Shown here: piece after piece, positions 31,662 through 42,069 of the stretch
How positions within the stretch are numbered: the first letter of the stretch is position 1
Layout: every line of letters starts with the position of its first letter
Assembly: GCA_945877175.1 (NCBI GenBank)
Contig: CAMCRC010000009.1
Span: 1-55,909, forward strand
Length of the DNA: 55,909 bases
Origin: Klebsiella pneumoniae
Lineage (GTDB): Bacteria > Pseudomonadota > Gammaproteobacteria > Pseudomonadales > Pseudohongiellaceae
Reading direction: 5' to 3'
Notes under the pieces: generated by a model
Told to the model about the DNA's origin: nothing
Databases searched by the model: none
The model's input: the letters and a program-made list of their open reading frames with translations, nothing else
Program-made: the position numbers and the translations under genes

Positions 31662-32198
31662 ATGGCAGAGTCAATTACACTAGCCCGACCCTACGCGAAA
31701 GCTTCTTTTGAAGTAGCACTCGCCGCTGGTGAGCTGAGCGTGTGGTCCCAGTCGCTCAAGCTGCTTGCACGAGTAGCTGCGCACGATACCGTTCGCAGGA
31801 CCATGCTGTCGCCTGCACTGACCGCAGCAGAACAGGCCAGCATCCTGATAAAACTGTGCGGCGATGAGCTGAAGCCCAAGGCCGGAAATCTCGTTCGCTT
31901 GCTGGCTGAGAACAAGCGACTGCAACTGCTGCCAGAAATTTCCGAGCTTTTCGAGTCACTCAAGGCCAATCAGGAAATGACAATAGACGTGGAGCTGTCG
32001 ACCGCGTTCGAGCTGAACAAAGACGTTGTGAAAAAAATTACTCAGGCACTTCAGACTCGCTTGAACAGAGAGATCAAGTTGCAGACCCGCGTGGACAGGA
32101 ATCTGATCGGTGGCGCAGTGATTCGCGCGGGCGACACCGTGATCGACAGTTCCGTCCGGGGAAAACTGACCAAATTAGCCGAAGCAATGAATTCCTAG
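31662..32198 (+). CDS. atpH: F0F1 ATP synthase subunit delta
   Basis: 178 residues (E. coli 177). It joins the b stalk to the top of the alpha3beta3 head. The N-terminal helical domain has [17 protein letters not shown]; the C-terminal domain has the signature [29 protein letters not shown]. It overlaps neither neighbour but starts 3 bp after atpF, in the standard operon order. Confidence 0.96.
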   Translation: MAESITLARPYAKASFEVALAAGELSVWSQSLKLLARVAAHDTVRRTMLSPALTAAEQASILIKLCGDELKPKAGNLVRLLAENKRLQLLPEISELFESLKANQEMTIDVELSTAFELNKDVVKKITQALQTRLNREIKLQTRVDRNLIGGAVIRAGDTVIDSSVRGKLTKLAEAMNS

Positions 32199-32223
32199 CA
32201 CGACTGGGAATGAGGGAAAAAGC

Positions 32224-33768
32224 ATGCAACAACTGAATCCATCAGAAATCAGTGAAATCATTAAGCAGCGTATCGAGAATCTCGATGTTTCCGTGCAAGC
32301 AAAGAATGAAGGCACGATCGTCAGCGTTTCCGACGGTATCATTCGAATTCACGGACTCGCTGACGTCATGTATGGCGAGATGATCGAGTTCGACGGCGGC
32401 ATCTTCGGTATGGCACTGAACCTTGAGCGCGACTCAGTGGGTGCGGTTGTTCTCGGCGACTACAAGACTCTTGCAGAAGGGCAGACATGCCGCTGCACCA
32501 AGCGCATTCTGGAGGTGCCGGTTGGCCCGGAGCTCGAAGGCCGAGTTGTAGACGCACTGGGCAAGCCAATCGATGGCAAAGGGCCCATCAATGCCAAACA
32601 CAGTTCTCCTGTTGAGAAAGTAGCTCCAGGCGTAATCGCCCGTCAGTCAGTTGATCAGCCCGTTCAGACTGGTCTGAAGGCAATTGATGCGATGGTGCCG
32701 ATTGGCCGTGGTCAGCGCGAATTGATCATTGGTGACCGTCAGGTAGGCAAGACTGCTGTGGCCGTTGACGCAATCATCAACCAGAAGGGCAAAGGCGTTA
32801 AGTGTATTTATGTTGCGATCGGACAGAAGCAGTCGTCCATTGCCAACGTTGTAAACAAACTGGAAGAGCACGGCGCGATGGAGTACACCATCGTTGTTGC
32901 TGCCAGTGCATCTGATCCCGCATCCATGCAATTCATCGCTCCGTACGCCGGTTGCTCAATGGGTGAGTTCTACCGCGATCGAGGCCAGGATGCCCTGATC
33001 ATTTATGACGATTTGACAAAGCAGGCGTGGGCCTACCGCCAGATCTCTCTGCTGTTGCGCCGTCCCCCGGGTCGTGAAGCATACCCAGGAGACGTGTTTT
33101 ATCTACACTCCCGTCTGCTGGAGCGCGCATCCCGCGTCAGCGCTGATTACGTCGAACAATTCACCAATGGCGAAGTGAAAGGCAAGACCGGGTCCCTGAC
33201 GGCACTGCCTATCATTGAAACACAGGCGGGCGACGTATCAGCCTTCGTACCGACCAACGTGATTTCAATCACTGATGGCCAGATTTTCCTTGAGAGCAAT
33301 CTGTTCAACTCAGGCATCCGTCCTGCGATCAACGCCGGTCTGTCGGTATCCCGAGTCGGTGGCGCCGCACAAACCAAGATCATCAAGAAGCTGGGCGGCG
33401 GTATCCGTATCGCGCTAGCTCAGTACCGCGAGCTGGCTGCTTTCGCGCAGTTCGCCTCTGACCTTGACGAAGCAACACGAGCGCAACTTGAACATGGTCA
33501 GCGCGTAACCGAGCTGATGAAGCAATCTCAGTATTCCCCGCTCTCCGTAGCCGAAATGGCTCTGGTGCTTTTCGCTGCCAACGACGGCTTCCTGAAAGAT
33601 GTGGAGCTGAACAAGGTTGTCGCATTCGAGCGCGCCCTGTTGTCGTATGCCAACAGTGAGCACACCGCTCTGCTGGCAAAGATCAATGAAAAGGGTGACT
33701 ACAACGATGACATCGCTGCGCAATTGAAGGCTGCGATTCAGAAGTTCAAGGCAACACAAACCTGGTAA
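32224..33768 (+). CDS. atpA: F0F1 ATP synthase subunit alpha
   Basis: 514 residues (E. coli 513). It is the non-catalytic nucleotide-binding subunit of the F1 head. The P-loop is GDRQVGKT (170-177), and the beta-barrel N-terminal domain, [18 protein letters not shown] and the arginine-finger region [11 protein letters not shown] (about 373-383) are intact. RBS GAGGGAAAAAGC precedes the ATG. Confidence 0.98.
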   Translation: MQQLNPSEISEIIKQRIENLDVSVQAKNEGTIVSVSDGIIRIHGLADVMYGEMIEFDGGIFGMALNLERDSVGAVVLGDYKTLAEGQTCRCTKRILEVPVGPELEGRVVDALGKPIDGKGPINAKHSSPVEKVAPGVIARQSVDQPVQTGLKAIDAMVPIGRGQRELIIGDRQVGKTAVAVDAIINQKGKGVKCIYVAIGQKQSSIANVVNKLEEHGAMEYTIVVAASASDPASMQFIAPYAGCSMGEFYRDRGQDALIIYDDLTKQAWAYRQISLLLRRPPGREAYPGDVFYLHSRLLERASRVSADYVEQFTNGEVKGKTGSLTALPIIETQAGDVSAFVPTNVISITDGQIFLESNLFNSGIRPAINAGLSVSRVGGAAQTKIIKKLGGGIRIALAQYRELAAFAQFASDLDEATRAQLEHGQRVTELMKQSQYSPLSVAEMALVLFAANDGFLKDVELNKVVAFERALLSYANSEHTALLAKINEKGDYNDDIAAQLKAAIQKFKATQTW

Positions 33769-33789
33769 TTGACAGGAATACGGTGAGTT

Positions 33790-34650
33790 ATGGCTGTCGG
33801 CAAAGAGATTAGAACCAAGATCTCCAGCATCAAGAACACGCAGAAGATTACCAGTGCGATGGAAATGGTTGCGGCCAGCAAGATGCGCAAGGCTCAGGAC
33901 CGCATGGCGCTGGGGCGCCCTTATGCAACTCGCATGAGGGAAGTCATCGGACACGTTGCCAATGCAACCCCTGAATACCATCACGTTTACTTCTCCGAAA
34001 GGGACGTAAAGCGGGTTGGCTATATCGTAGTGTCATCTGACCGCGGCTTGTGCGGGGGACTGAACGTCAACTCTTTCAAAGCAGCCTTGCGCGCGATGAT
34101 GGGGTGGAAGAAAGAGAATGTCGGCATCGAGTTCTGCGTAATCGGCGCAAAGGCTGCCTCATTCTTCAACAATTTTGGTGGCAACGTTGTAGCGTCAGTC
34201 CGTGGGATTGGCGATACACCGAAAGTTGACGACGTAATCGGTGCCGTCAAGGTGATGCTCGACAAATTTGCTGCGGGCAGCATCGACCGTCTGTACATCG
34301 TCAGCAACACGTTCGTCAACACGATGACGCAGACCCCGGTAGTCGCGCAGCTTCTGCCGCTGCAGGCTGCCGAAAACAAGGAATACAGGCACCACTGGGA
34401 CTACATCTACGAGCCTGATGCGCAAGAACTACTTGATTCACTCCTTGTTCGCTACATCGAATCACAGGTATATCAAGCTGTTGTAGAGAATATAGCGTGC
34501 GAGCAGGCTGCCCGTATGATGGCAATGAAAAACGCTACGGACAACGCCGGAGATCTGATCAAGGATCTCGGGCTGATCTACAACAAGGCGCGTCAGGCAT
34601 CGATTACGCAGGAACTGTCGGAAATCGTGGGTGGCGCGGCAGCGGTATAA
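33790..34650 (+). CDS. atpG: F0F1 ATP synthase subunit gamma
   Basis: 286 residues (E. coli 287). It forms the central rotor shaft. The N-terminal coiled-coil helix begins [32 protein letters not shown] and the C-terminal helix contains [42 protein letters not shown], both diagnostic. The central Rossmann-like domain has the [11 protein letters not shown] motif. An 85-bp gap separates it from atpD. Confidence 0.97.
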   Translation: MAVGKEIRTKISSIKNTQKITSAMEMVAASKMRKAQDRMALGRPYATRMREVIGHVANATPEYHHVYFSERDVKRVGYIVVSSDRGLCGGLNVNSFKAALRAMMGWKKENVGIEFCVIGAKAASFFNNFGGNVVASVRGIGDTPKVDDVIGAVKVMLDKFAAGSIDRLYIVSNTFVNTMTQTPVVAQLLPLQAAENKEYRHHWDYIYEPDAQELLDSLLVRYIESQVYQAVVENIACEQAARMMAMKNATDNAGDLIKDLGLIYNKARQASITQELSEIVGGAAAV

Positions 34651-34723
34651 GCCACACGAACAGTGCCTCGCCCCGCATGCGCAGGCAAATCAGACAAGCA
34701 AGATTCTGGAATTCAGTACTTAA

Positions 34724-36133
<1,410 letters not shown>

Positions 36134-36176
36134 TCCGAACCTGTCACTGGAATCTGTAAGCTGAGAGCAATGATTT

Positions 36177-36590
36177 ATGGCCATGACTATGCACTGTGAC
36201 ATCGTGAGCGCCGAGGAGAAAATCTACTCAGGCCTCGTGGAATTGCTGGTTGCCACAGGCACCTTGGGAGACCTCGGCATTGCGCCGGGGCACGCCCCGC
36301 TGCTGACGGCCCTGATTCCTGGCCCCGTCCGTGTTGTGCTGCAGGATGGAGCCGAGCAGATATACTACGTTTCCGGCGGCTTCCTTGAAGTACAGAGCGG
36401 CGTTGTTACAGTGCTTGCTGACACGGCATTGCGTGCCAATGACGTAAATGAAGCGGCAGCGCTGCAGGCAATTCAAGACGCCAATGACGCGATGACGAAC
36501 AAGGACTCCGAGTTCGAATACTCCCGTGCAGCGGCCCAGCTCGCTGAAGCTGCTGCCCAATTGCGAGCATTGCGTCAGCTGCGCAAGTAA
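36177..36590 (+). CDS. atpC: F0F1 ATP synthase subunit epsilon
   Basis: 137 residues (E. coli 139). It is the rotor subunit that inhibits ATP hydrolysis. The N-terminal beta-sandwich begins [15 protein letters not shown] and includes [19 protein letters not shown] and [21 protein letters not shown]; the C-terminal two-helix hairpin is Ala-rich (about 90-137). Last gene of the operon, followed by a strong intrinsic terminator. Confidence 0.97.
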   Translation: MAMTMHCDIVSAEEKIYSGLVELLVATGTLGDLGIAPGHAPLLTALIPGPVRVVLQDGAEQIYYVSGGFLEVQSGVVTVLADTALRANDVNEAAALQAIQDANDAMTNKDSEFEYSRAAAQLAEAAAQLRALRQLRK

Positions 36591-36615
36591 ACTGGTAGAA
36601 AAGACATACCGGGAA

Positions 36616-36639
36616 GGGCAGCGCAGGCTGCCCTTTTTT
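36616..36639 (+). terminator. rho-independent terminator of the atp operon
   Basis: GGGCAGC (36616-36622), loop GCAG, GCTGCCC (36627-36633) followed by six T. Perfect 7-bp GC-rich stem, 25 bp after the atpC stop. Confidence 0.92.
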
Positions 36640-36653
36640 ATGCACGGCAAACC

Positions 36654-36681
36654 TTGTCGGCGCAATCTCAGTTAAGATAAC
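36654..36681 (+). promoter_or_regulatory. possible glmU promoter
   Basis: TTGTCG (36654-36659), 16-bp spacer, GATAAC (36676-36681). Both boxes match 4/6. It follows the atp terminator and precedes the glmU ATG by 31 bp. Confidence 0.4.
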
Positions 36682-36712
36682 CGCCTGTTCCGTCATCCAG
36701 AATCCCTTCGCC

Positions 36713-38092
36713 ATGAACTCATTGAACCCGCTCCCCCTCGAAGTTGTCATTCTTGCCGCTGGAAAAGGCAAACGCATGTTTTCCGACACGCCGAAAGTCC
36801 TGCACAAAGTAGCGGGCCGGCCGCTGTTGCAGCATGTCGTTGACTCCGCTCTGGCCTTGCAGGCCCGTGCTGTTCATATCGTTGTAGGCCATGAGGCGCA
36901 CCAGATACAGAGCAGCTTTCAAAGCGCGCCCGTGCAATGGGCAATGCAGTCAGAGCAACTGGGTACCGGACACGCCGTTGCCCAGGCCATCCCTCATGTC
37001 AATGATGAGAGTCTGGTGCTGGTGCTCTATGGCGATGTCCCGCTCATTCAGGCAAGTACATTGAATTCTCTAGTCGCCCTTGCGCAGTCTGGTGCACTGG
37101 CAGTTCTGACCTTGAAAAGCGCCGATCCCACCGGACTCGGACGCATCATTCGCGACACCAATGGCAATGCCATCGCCATCGTGGAAGAGAAAGATGCGAA
37201 TACAGAGCAGAAAAAGATCCGCGAAACCAATAGCGGCATCCTTGCCGTGAAAGCGTCGCAGTTGCGACAGTGGCTGGGACAGTTGAAAAACGACAACGCA
37301 CAAGGGGAATATTACCTTACAGACATCGTGGCACTGGCCGTGGTACAAGGATTGAAAGTGGAGACACTTATGGTCGATGACGAGCTTGAAGTGCTCGGCG
37401 TAAACAACAAAGTACAGCTTGCGCAGCTGGAAAGGCATTACCAGAGACGCATTGCACAGCAGCTTCTTGAAAGCGGCGTCACGCTGGCCGACCCGTCGCG
37501 CATCGATGTGCGTGGCGAATTGTTGTGTGGACGAGATGTTGAGATCGACATCAACTGTATTTTTGAAGGGAAGGTTGTCATTGGAAACCGCGTGCGGATT
37601 GGCCCCAATGTGTGCATCAAAAATGCGACAATTGGCGACAATTCAGTTGTGCATGCAAACTCCCACATTGATGGCACAAACATTGGTGCTGAATGTTTCG
37701 TCGGGCCCTTTGCCAGATTGCGAGCAGGCACTGTTCTGAATACAGGTTCCAAAATAGGCAATTTCGTGGAAACGAAGAAGGCTGTCATTGGGCCTGGCTC
37801 CAAGGTAAGTCATCTGAGCTATGTCGGCGACGCGATCATCGGGCGTGATGTGAATATCGGGGCCGGCACCATCACCTGCAACTACGACGGCGTGAACAAG
37901 TTCGAAACACTGATTGAAGACAATGTCTTTGTGGGGTCCAACACCGCGCTGGTGGCGCCTGTGAAGATTGGCGAAAACGCGACGATCGGTGCAGGCTCTA
38001 CCATCACCGGCGATGTGCCGGGCAAGCATCTCGCGATTGCTCGTGGGCGTCAGCGCAACATCGAGGGCTGGGAGAAGCCAGTCAAGAAATAA
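36713..38092 (+). CDS. glmU: bifunctional N-acetylglucosamine-1-P uridyltransferase / glucosamine-1-P acetyltransferase GlmU
   Basis: 459 residues (E. coli 456). It makes UDP-GlcNAc, the precursor of peptidoglycan and LPS. The N-terminal pyrophosphorylase domain has VVILAAGKGKRM (about 10-21), the QLGTGHAV segment and LVLYGDVPL. The C-terminal left-handed beta-helix with hexapeptide repeats starts near residue 250, with the acetyltransferase motif GAGTITCNYDGVNKFETLIEDNVFVGSNTALVAPV (catalytic His in the preceding VSHLSYVGDA). glmS follows after 93 bp, so both ends of the pathway are linked. Confidence 0.97.
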   Translation: MNSLNPLPLEVVILAAGKGKRMFSDTPKVLHKVAGRPLLQHVVDSALALQARAVHIVVGHEAHQIQSSFQSAPVQWAMQSEQLGTGHAVAQAIPHVNDESLVLVLYGDVPLIQASTLNSLVALAQSGALAVLTLKSADPTGLGRIIRDTNGNAIAIVEEKDANTEQKKIRETNSGILAVKASQLRQWLGQLKNDNAQGEYYLTDIVALAVVQGLKVETLMVDDELEVLGVNNKVQLAQLERHYQRRIAQQLLESGVTLADPSRIDVRGELLCGRDVEIDINCIFEGKVVIGNRVRIGPNVCIKNATIGDNSVVHANSHIDGTNIGAECFVGPFARLRAGTVLNTGSKIGNFVETKKAVIGPGSKVSHLSYVGDAIIGRDVNIGAGTITCNYDGVNKFETLIEDNVFVGSNTALVAPVKIGENATIGAGSTITGDVPGKHLAIARGRQRNIEGWEKPVKK

Positions 38093-38185
38093 TCCAGTCC
38101 ATAGTTCAGCCAGGGGCGGCGGCGAGGCCGGCGCGCGATCGCGCAAGCGCCCACCTGAATGCAACGACGTCAAAAGGAGCAGTAC

Positions 38186-40024
38186 ATGTGTGGAATAGTG
38201 GGCGCGGTTGCGCAGCGTGATGTTTCGGGAATTCTGCTGGAAGGCTTGCGCCGGCTTGAGTATCGCGGCTACGACTCTGCGGGAATGGCGCTGCTGGATT
38301 CCATCACCAACGACATCGACTTCATCAAGGCCACCGGAAAAGTCGCCAAGCTTGAAGAGTCCATGGCGCAGCGCCCCTTCGAGGGGCGCATTGGTATCGC
38401 GCACACGCGGTGGGCTACCCATGGCGAACCGAGTGAGCGCAATGCGCATCCCCACATGTCTGCGGGTCGAATCGCGCTCGTGCACAATGGCATCATCGAA
38501 AACTATCAGTCACTGCGCCAGGATCTGATCGCCCAAGGCTATGTCTTCACCTCAGAAACGGATACAGAGGCCGTAGTCCATCTGATTCATCAGGCCTGTT
38601 CAACCCAGGGGCTAACGCTGCTGGATGCGGTAAAGCAGACGGTGAAGAAACTGCATGGCGCGTACGGCCTGTGCGTGATCAGCACGAATGAGCCCGACAA
38701 GATCGTGGTGGCGCGCAGTGGCAGCCCACTCGTCATCGGTGTTGGCATCGGTGAAAACTTCATCGCATCCGATGCGCTGGCGCTGGGTCAGGTTACCGAC
38801 CGCTTCATGTACCTCGAAGAGGGCGACATCGCGGAGCTTAATCTGAAAGAGGTGAAGATATGGAACGCAGACAAGCGCGTGCAGCGTGAGGTCACCCACA
38901 TCACCAGCGAGATCGCCGAGGTCGAGAAGGGCGAGTACGGCCATTTCATGCTCAAGGAGATCCACGAGCAGGCACAGGTCATCCGCAACACTCTGAACGG
39001 GCGCATCAGTGATACGCATGTGCTGGAGGAGGCGTTCGGAGTGAAGTCCCGCGCTATCTTCGACAAGGTGCAACAGGTGCAGATAGTGGCCTGCGGCACC
39101 AGTTACCACGCTGGCATGATCACCAAGTACTGGCTCGAAAATATTGCCAAACTCTCGTCGCAGATCGATATCGCCAGTGATTACCGCTATCGCAACATCA
39201 TCGTGCAGCCCGGCACATTGTTCGTGACGATCTCGCAATCGGGCGAGACGGCCGACACCCTTGCGGCCCTGCGTTATGCGAAGGAAAGCGGCGCGTATGT
39301 CGGCCATCTGGCCATCTGCAATGTGGCCACCAGTTCACTCGTGCGCGAATCCGACTTCTGCCTGCTGACCACTGCCGGGCGCGAAATCGGCGTGGCTTCC
39401 ACGAAGGCCTTCACGACGCAACTGTGTGCACTTCTTCTGCTGACACTTGTGCTGGCGCGGCGCACAGGCATGAGCGAAGAGACGGAGCAAAAGCACGTCC
39501 GTGATCTGAATGCCTTGTCAGGACTGGTGTCGCGTACCTTGTTGCTGGACAAGCAGATCAAGCTGGTCGCCAAGAGCCTGATGGACAAGCATCATGCCCT
39601 GTTTCTCGGACGCGGCGTTCAATATCCGGTGGCAAAGGAAGGCGCTCTTAAACTGAAGGAAATCTCCTACATCCATGCGGAAGCCTATCCGGCGGGTGAG
39701 CTGAAGCACGGACCGCTGGCTCTGGTGGACGAGAAGATGCCGGTCATCGCCGTGGCGCCAAACGACGAACTGCTGGGCAAGTTGAAAGGCAATCTGGCAG
39801 AGGTGAGTGCCCGCGGGGGCAAGCTGTTTGTATTTGCGGACGAGTCAGCCGGCTTCGAAAACGATCGCAACTGCAAGGTTGTGAATATGCCCAGCGTCCC
39901 GGACATCCTGTCGCCGATCATTTACACGATTCCGCTGCAACTGCTGGCTTATCACGTGGCGATCTTCAAAGGCACGGATGTCGACCACCCGCGCAATCTG
40001 GCCAAATCGGTCACGGTGGAGTAA
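38186..40024 (+). CDS. glmS: glutamine--fructose-6-phosphate aminotransferase GlmS
   Basis: 612 residues (E. coli 609). It converts fructose-6-P and glutamine to glucosamine-6-P. The ATG at 38186 follows AAAAGGAG and gives MCGIVGAV, so the catalytic N-terminal Cys is exposed after Met removal. Glutaminase motifs TRWATHG and NGIIENYQ follow. The isomerase half has two SIS domains, with SQSGETADTLAAL (about 350) and the C-terminus LAKSVTVE. The 93-bp upstream region has no sign of a glmS ribozyme. It is convergent with the HexR-like gene. Confidence 0.97.
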   Translation: MCGIVGAVAQRDVSGILLEGLRRLEYRGYDSAGMALLDSITNDIDFIKATGKVAKLEESMAQRPFEGRIGIAHTRWATHGEPSERNAHPHMSAGRIALVHNGIIENYQSLRQDLIAQGYVFTSETDTEAVVHLIHQACSTQGLTLLDAVKQTVKKLHGAYGLCVISTNEPDKIVVARSGSPLVIGVGIGENFIASDALALGQVTDRFMYLEEGDIAELNLKEVKIWNADKRVQREVTHITSEIAEVEKGEYGHFMLKEIHEQAQVIRNTLNGRISDTHVLEEAFGVKSRAIFDKVQQVQIVACGTSYHAGMITKYWLENIAKLSSQIDIASDYRYRNIIVQPGTLFVTISQSGETADTLAALRYAKESGAYVGHLAICNVATSSLVRESDFCLLTTAGREIGVASTKAFTTQLCALLLLTLVLARRTGMSEETEQKHVRDLNALSGLVSRTLLLDKQIKLVAKSLMDKHHALFLGRGVQYPVAKEGALKLKEISYIHAEAYPAGELKHGPLALVDEKMPVIAVAPNDELLGKLKGNLAEVSARGGKLFVFADESAGFENDRNCKVVNMPSVPDILSPIIYTIPLQLLAYHVAIFKGTDVDHPRNLAKSVTVE

Positions 40025-40044
40025 CAGGCAAGACTGCAAAAGGG

Positions 40045-40923
40045 TCAGGACTTGTAGGTTCGCAGCGTGCGCAGGCTCTTGTTCATCCGCTTCAGGTGAT
40101 CCTTCAGCAGAGTCTTGCGGGAGCGTGCCACCCCCATGGCCAGCACGTCGATGACCAGCAAGTGCGCAATGCGTGACGACACCGGAGTGAACTCGTGCTG
40201 GTCCTCCTCGACATTCACATGGATCGCGATGCTGCATAGCTCACTCAGGGGCGTATTCTGCGGCGCCAGGCCGATGACGGTGGCCCCGGCCTCAAGTGCC
40301 AGATTGACACTCTGAATCAAGGCCTTGGAGCGCCCGGATTGCGAGATGGCCACCACCACATCGTTTTCGCCCAGGGAGATGGCTGACATCAGCTGAATGT
40401 GTGGGTCGGTATAGGCGGCGGAGGACACCTGCAGACGGAAGAACTTGTGTTGGGCGTCGGCAGCCACCGATCCGGAAGCGCCAAAGCCATAGAACTCCAC
40501 ACGGCTGGCATGACTTAGCCGGGTGATGGCCTGTTCCAGCACGGCGGGGTCCAGCTGGTCGCGCACCGTCAGCAAAGAGCCGATCGTCGAGTCGAACACC
40601 TTGTTGCAAAGATCTGCTGCCGTATCGTTGTCATCCACCGAGAACTGCGAATAGCCGCTGTTGGCGCCCAGGTGCTGGGCCAGCTGCAGTTTGAAAGACT
40701 GGAAGCCGTCATAGCCCAGCGCCCGGCAGAAGCGCAGTACGGTGGGTTCACTGACTTCGGCACTGGAGGCCACATCCACGATGCGCATGTTGATCAGTGC
40801 AGCGCTGTGGTCAAGAATGTAATCCGCTACCTTGCGCTCGGATTTGCGCAGGCTGTCGCGATGCTCCCTGATCTTGTTGATGGGGTTGTGCGGTTCCACG
40901 CGGTGTGTTCCTGGTTCGCTCAT
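40045..40923 (-). CDS. RpiR/HexR-family transcriptional regulator
   Basis: 292 residues. The N-terminal RpiR helix-turn-helix domain spans about 15-90 (RKSERKVADYILDHSAAL ... ASSAEVSEPTVLRFCRALGYDGF). The C-terminal SIS sugar-phosphate-binding domain spans about 125-265, with FYGFGASGSVAADAQHKFFRL and VVAISQSGRSKALI. The wording is closest to HexR, which controls glucose catabolism genes in Pseudomonas in response to KDPG. Here it stands next to glmS rather than zwf or edd, so its sugar-phosphate ligand may relate to hexosamine; this is inference. The MarR gene lies 29 bp upstream on the same strand. Confidence 0.88.
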   Translation of the reverse strand: MSEPGTHRVEPHNPINKIREHRDSLRKSERKVADYILDHSAALINMRIVDVASSAEVSEPTVLRFCRALGYDGFQSFKLQLAQHLGANSGYSQFSVDDNDTAADLCNKVFDSTIGSLLTVRDQLDPAVLEQAITRLSHASRVEFYGFGASGSVAADAQHKFFRLQVSSAAYTDPHIQLMSAISLGENDVVVAISQSGRSKALIQSVNLALEAGATVIGLAPQNTPLSELCSIAIHVNVEEDQHEFTPVSSRIAHLLVIDVLAMGVARSRKTLLKDHLKRMNKSLRTLRTYKS

Positions 40924-40952
40924 GGCTGCAATATAGCAGGAAATACAGATAT

Positions 40953-41396
40953 TTAGCTACCGCGAGACTGGTCAAGCGCCTCTTTCTCCATCACTGCCAT
41001 CACCCGGCACCAGTCTTCCATACACGCATCTCCCACTTGCTGCCTGACCCGCGCAAACACGTCGCGCTGCATGCCCGAGATCTGGTGTTCAAGGCGCTCG
41101 CCCTCGGGGCTCAGACAGAGGCGTCGGCGCCGCGCGTCCGCCGCATCGGTGCGCACCAGCACCAGGCCCTGGCGGAGCAGCGGCTGCAGCGTCTTGTGCA
41201 GCGCCTGATTGGTGACGGCCAGATGCGAAGCCAGATCCCCCACTGACAACTCGCCTTCGCGGCGGATCATGAACAAGGCCCGGTGATGGGCGCGGCCAAG
41301 CCCGGACTGCGCCAGCACGGCGTCCGGCCCGCGAACCAGCTCCCGAAACGCACGGTGCATCAAGGTCAGATAAGTATCCAGATTCACTTCGGTCAA
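40953..41396 (-). CDS. MarR-family transcriptional regulator
   Basis: 147 residues from a TTG start that follows GAGGAGG at good spacing. The winged-helix core is GLGRAHHRALFMIRREGELSVGDLASHLAVTNQALHKTLQPLLRQGLVLVRTDAADARRRRLCLS in short: recognition helix near VTNQALHKTLQ, wing with the D-R-R-R signature. N- and C-terminal helices would make the dimer interface. It is divergent from the broken SnoaL-like gene; two 14-bp repeats and a TTGATA-18-TATATT promoter lie between them, which fits an autoregulated switch controlling that gene. The ligand is unknown. Confidence 0.87.
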   Translation of the reverse strand: MTEVNLDTYLTLMHRAFRELVRGPDAVLAQSGLGRAHHRALFMIRREGELSVGDLASHLAVTNQALHKTLQPLLRQGLVLVRTDAADARRRRLCLSPEGERLEHQISGMQRDVFARVRQQVGDACMEDWCRVMAVMEKEALDQSRGS

Positions 41397-41436
41397 GGCG
41401 GGTCCTCCTCAGGGCATTGCCGCAAATTACATCAGG

Positions 41437-41487
41437 CATGTTGATATAAATCGGGGCGCAGTTATATATTAACCACGTTGATATAAA
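41437..41487. promoter_or_regulatory. divergent promoter and putative MarR operators
   Basis: Two direct repeats CATGTTGATATAAA (41437-41450) and CACGTTGATATAAA (41474-41487) differ at one base and start 37 bp apart. Between them lies GTTATATATTAAC (41461-41473), a near-palindrome. A rightward promoter TTGATA (41441-41446), 18 bp, TATATT (41465-41470) overlaps the first repeat and the palindrome. This is a typical layout for MarR repression, but binding is not proven. Confidence 0.5.
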
Positions 41488-41523
41488 CGGGAGCCACTCC
41501 ATGACCACTCTGTGCAGGCTTGC

Positions 41524-41553
41524 CTGCTTCTTGCTGCTTCTTGCTGCTTCTTG
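41524..41553 (+). repeat. 10-bp tandem repeat, three perfect copies
   Basis: CTGCTTCTTG occurs three times in a row. It sits 23 bp into a short frame starting at the ATG at 41501, which now stops at a TGA straight after the repeat. Loss of one 10-bp unit would put that ATG in frame with the SnoaL-like sequence beginning at 41571. Confidence 0.8.
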
Positions 41554-41570
41554 AGACAGGAATCACCCCC

Positions 41571-41993
41571 ATGACGACCCATGCCGCCGACCAGTCCCCA
41601 GGCCAGCTCCTCACCCAGGCATTCGCGGATGCCTTCGCCAGTGACTGGGTGGATGGCTGGAACAGCCACGATATCGAACGCATCCTGTCGCATTACAGTG
41701 CCGACTTCGAGATGCGCTCGCCCCTGATCGCCCAGCGCGGCTTCAACGCTAAAGGTCGTCTGCAAGGCAAGGACGCCGTCAGGGCCTATTGAGCGCCTGC
41801 CGTCGCTCCGGGCTCGGCGCTGCAGTTCGAGCTGTTGCAGGCCTTTGTGTCGGTAGACAGCATCGCCATTCACTACCGCTCGAACGGCTCGGGAGGACGG
41901 CTGTGTGTTGAAGTCCTGCAGTTCAACACAGACGGGAAAGTCATCGCAGGTGCTGCGCATTACTACCCGGCCATCGAGTCGTCTGCGAACTGA
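41571..41993 (+). pseudogene. SnoaL-like (NTF2-fold) gene interrupted by an in-frame TGA
   Basis: Read through its stop, the frame gives about 140 residues that resemble SnoaL-like NTF2-fold proteins: an N-terminal helix with WVDGWNSHDIERILSHYSADFEMRSPL, then GKDAVRAY-stop-APAV, then FVSVDSIAIHYRSNG and VEVLQFNTDGKVIAGAAHY. Codon 74 is TGA (41790-41792) where family members commonly have Trp after the RAY/RAYW motif, so TGG to TGA is the simplest explanation. No shift in frame is needed. ATG at 41571 follows AGGA. Either a recent nonsense mutation or a base-call error. The MarR gene is divergent. Function of the family member is unknown. Confidence 0.75.
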
Positions 41994-42069
41994 AGAAGCG
42001 TCAGTTGCCAAGCGGCGGCCCCATGTCCAGAATGCCCGGAGCAGTTCATCAGCGCAGGCGGGGCAGTCC

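Noticed and set aside
38093-38185. glmS ribozyme or riboswitch upstream of glmS
   Set aside because: The ribozyme is a feature of Gram-positive glmS; this leader is 93 bp and only has the GC-rich palindrome GCGCGATCGCGC (38133-38144).
41790-41792. Selenocysteine read at the TGA of the SnoaL-like gene
   Set aside because: The family has Trp, not Cys, there and no SECIS-like hairpin is evident; nonsense mutation or sequencing error is simpler.
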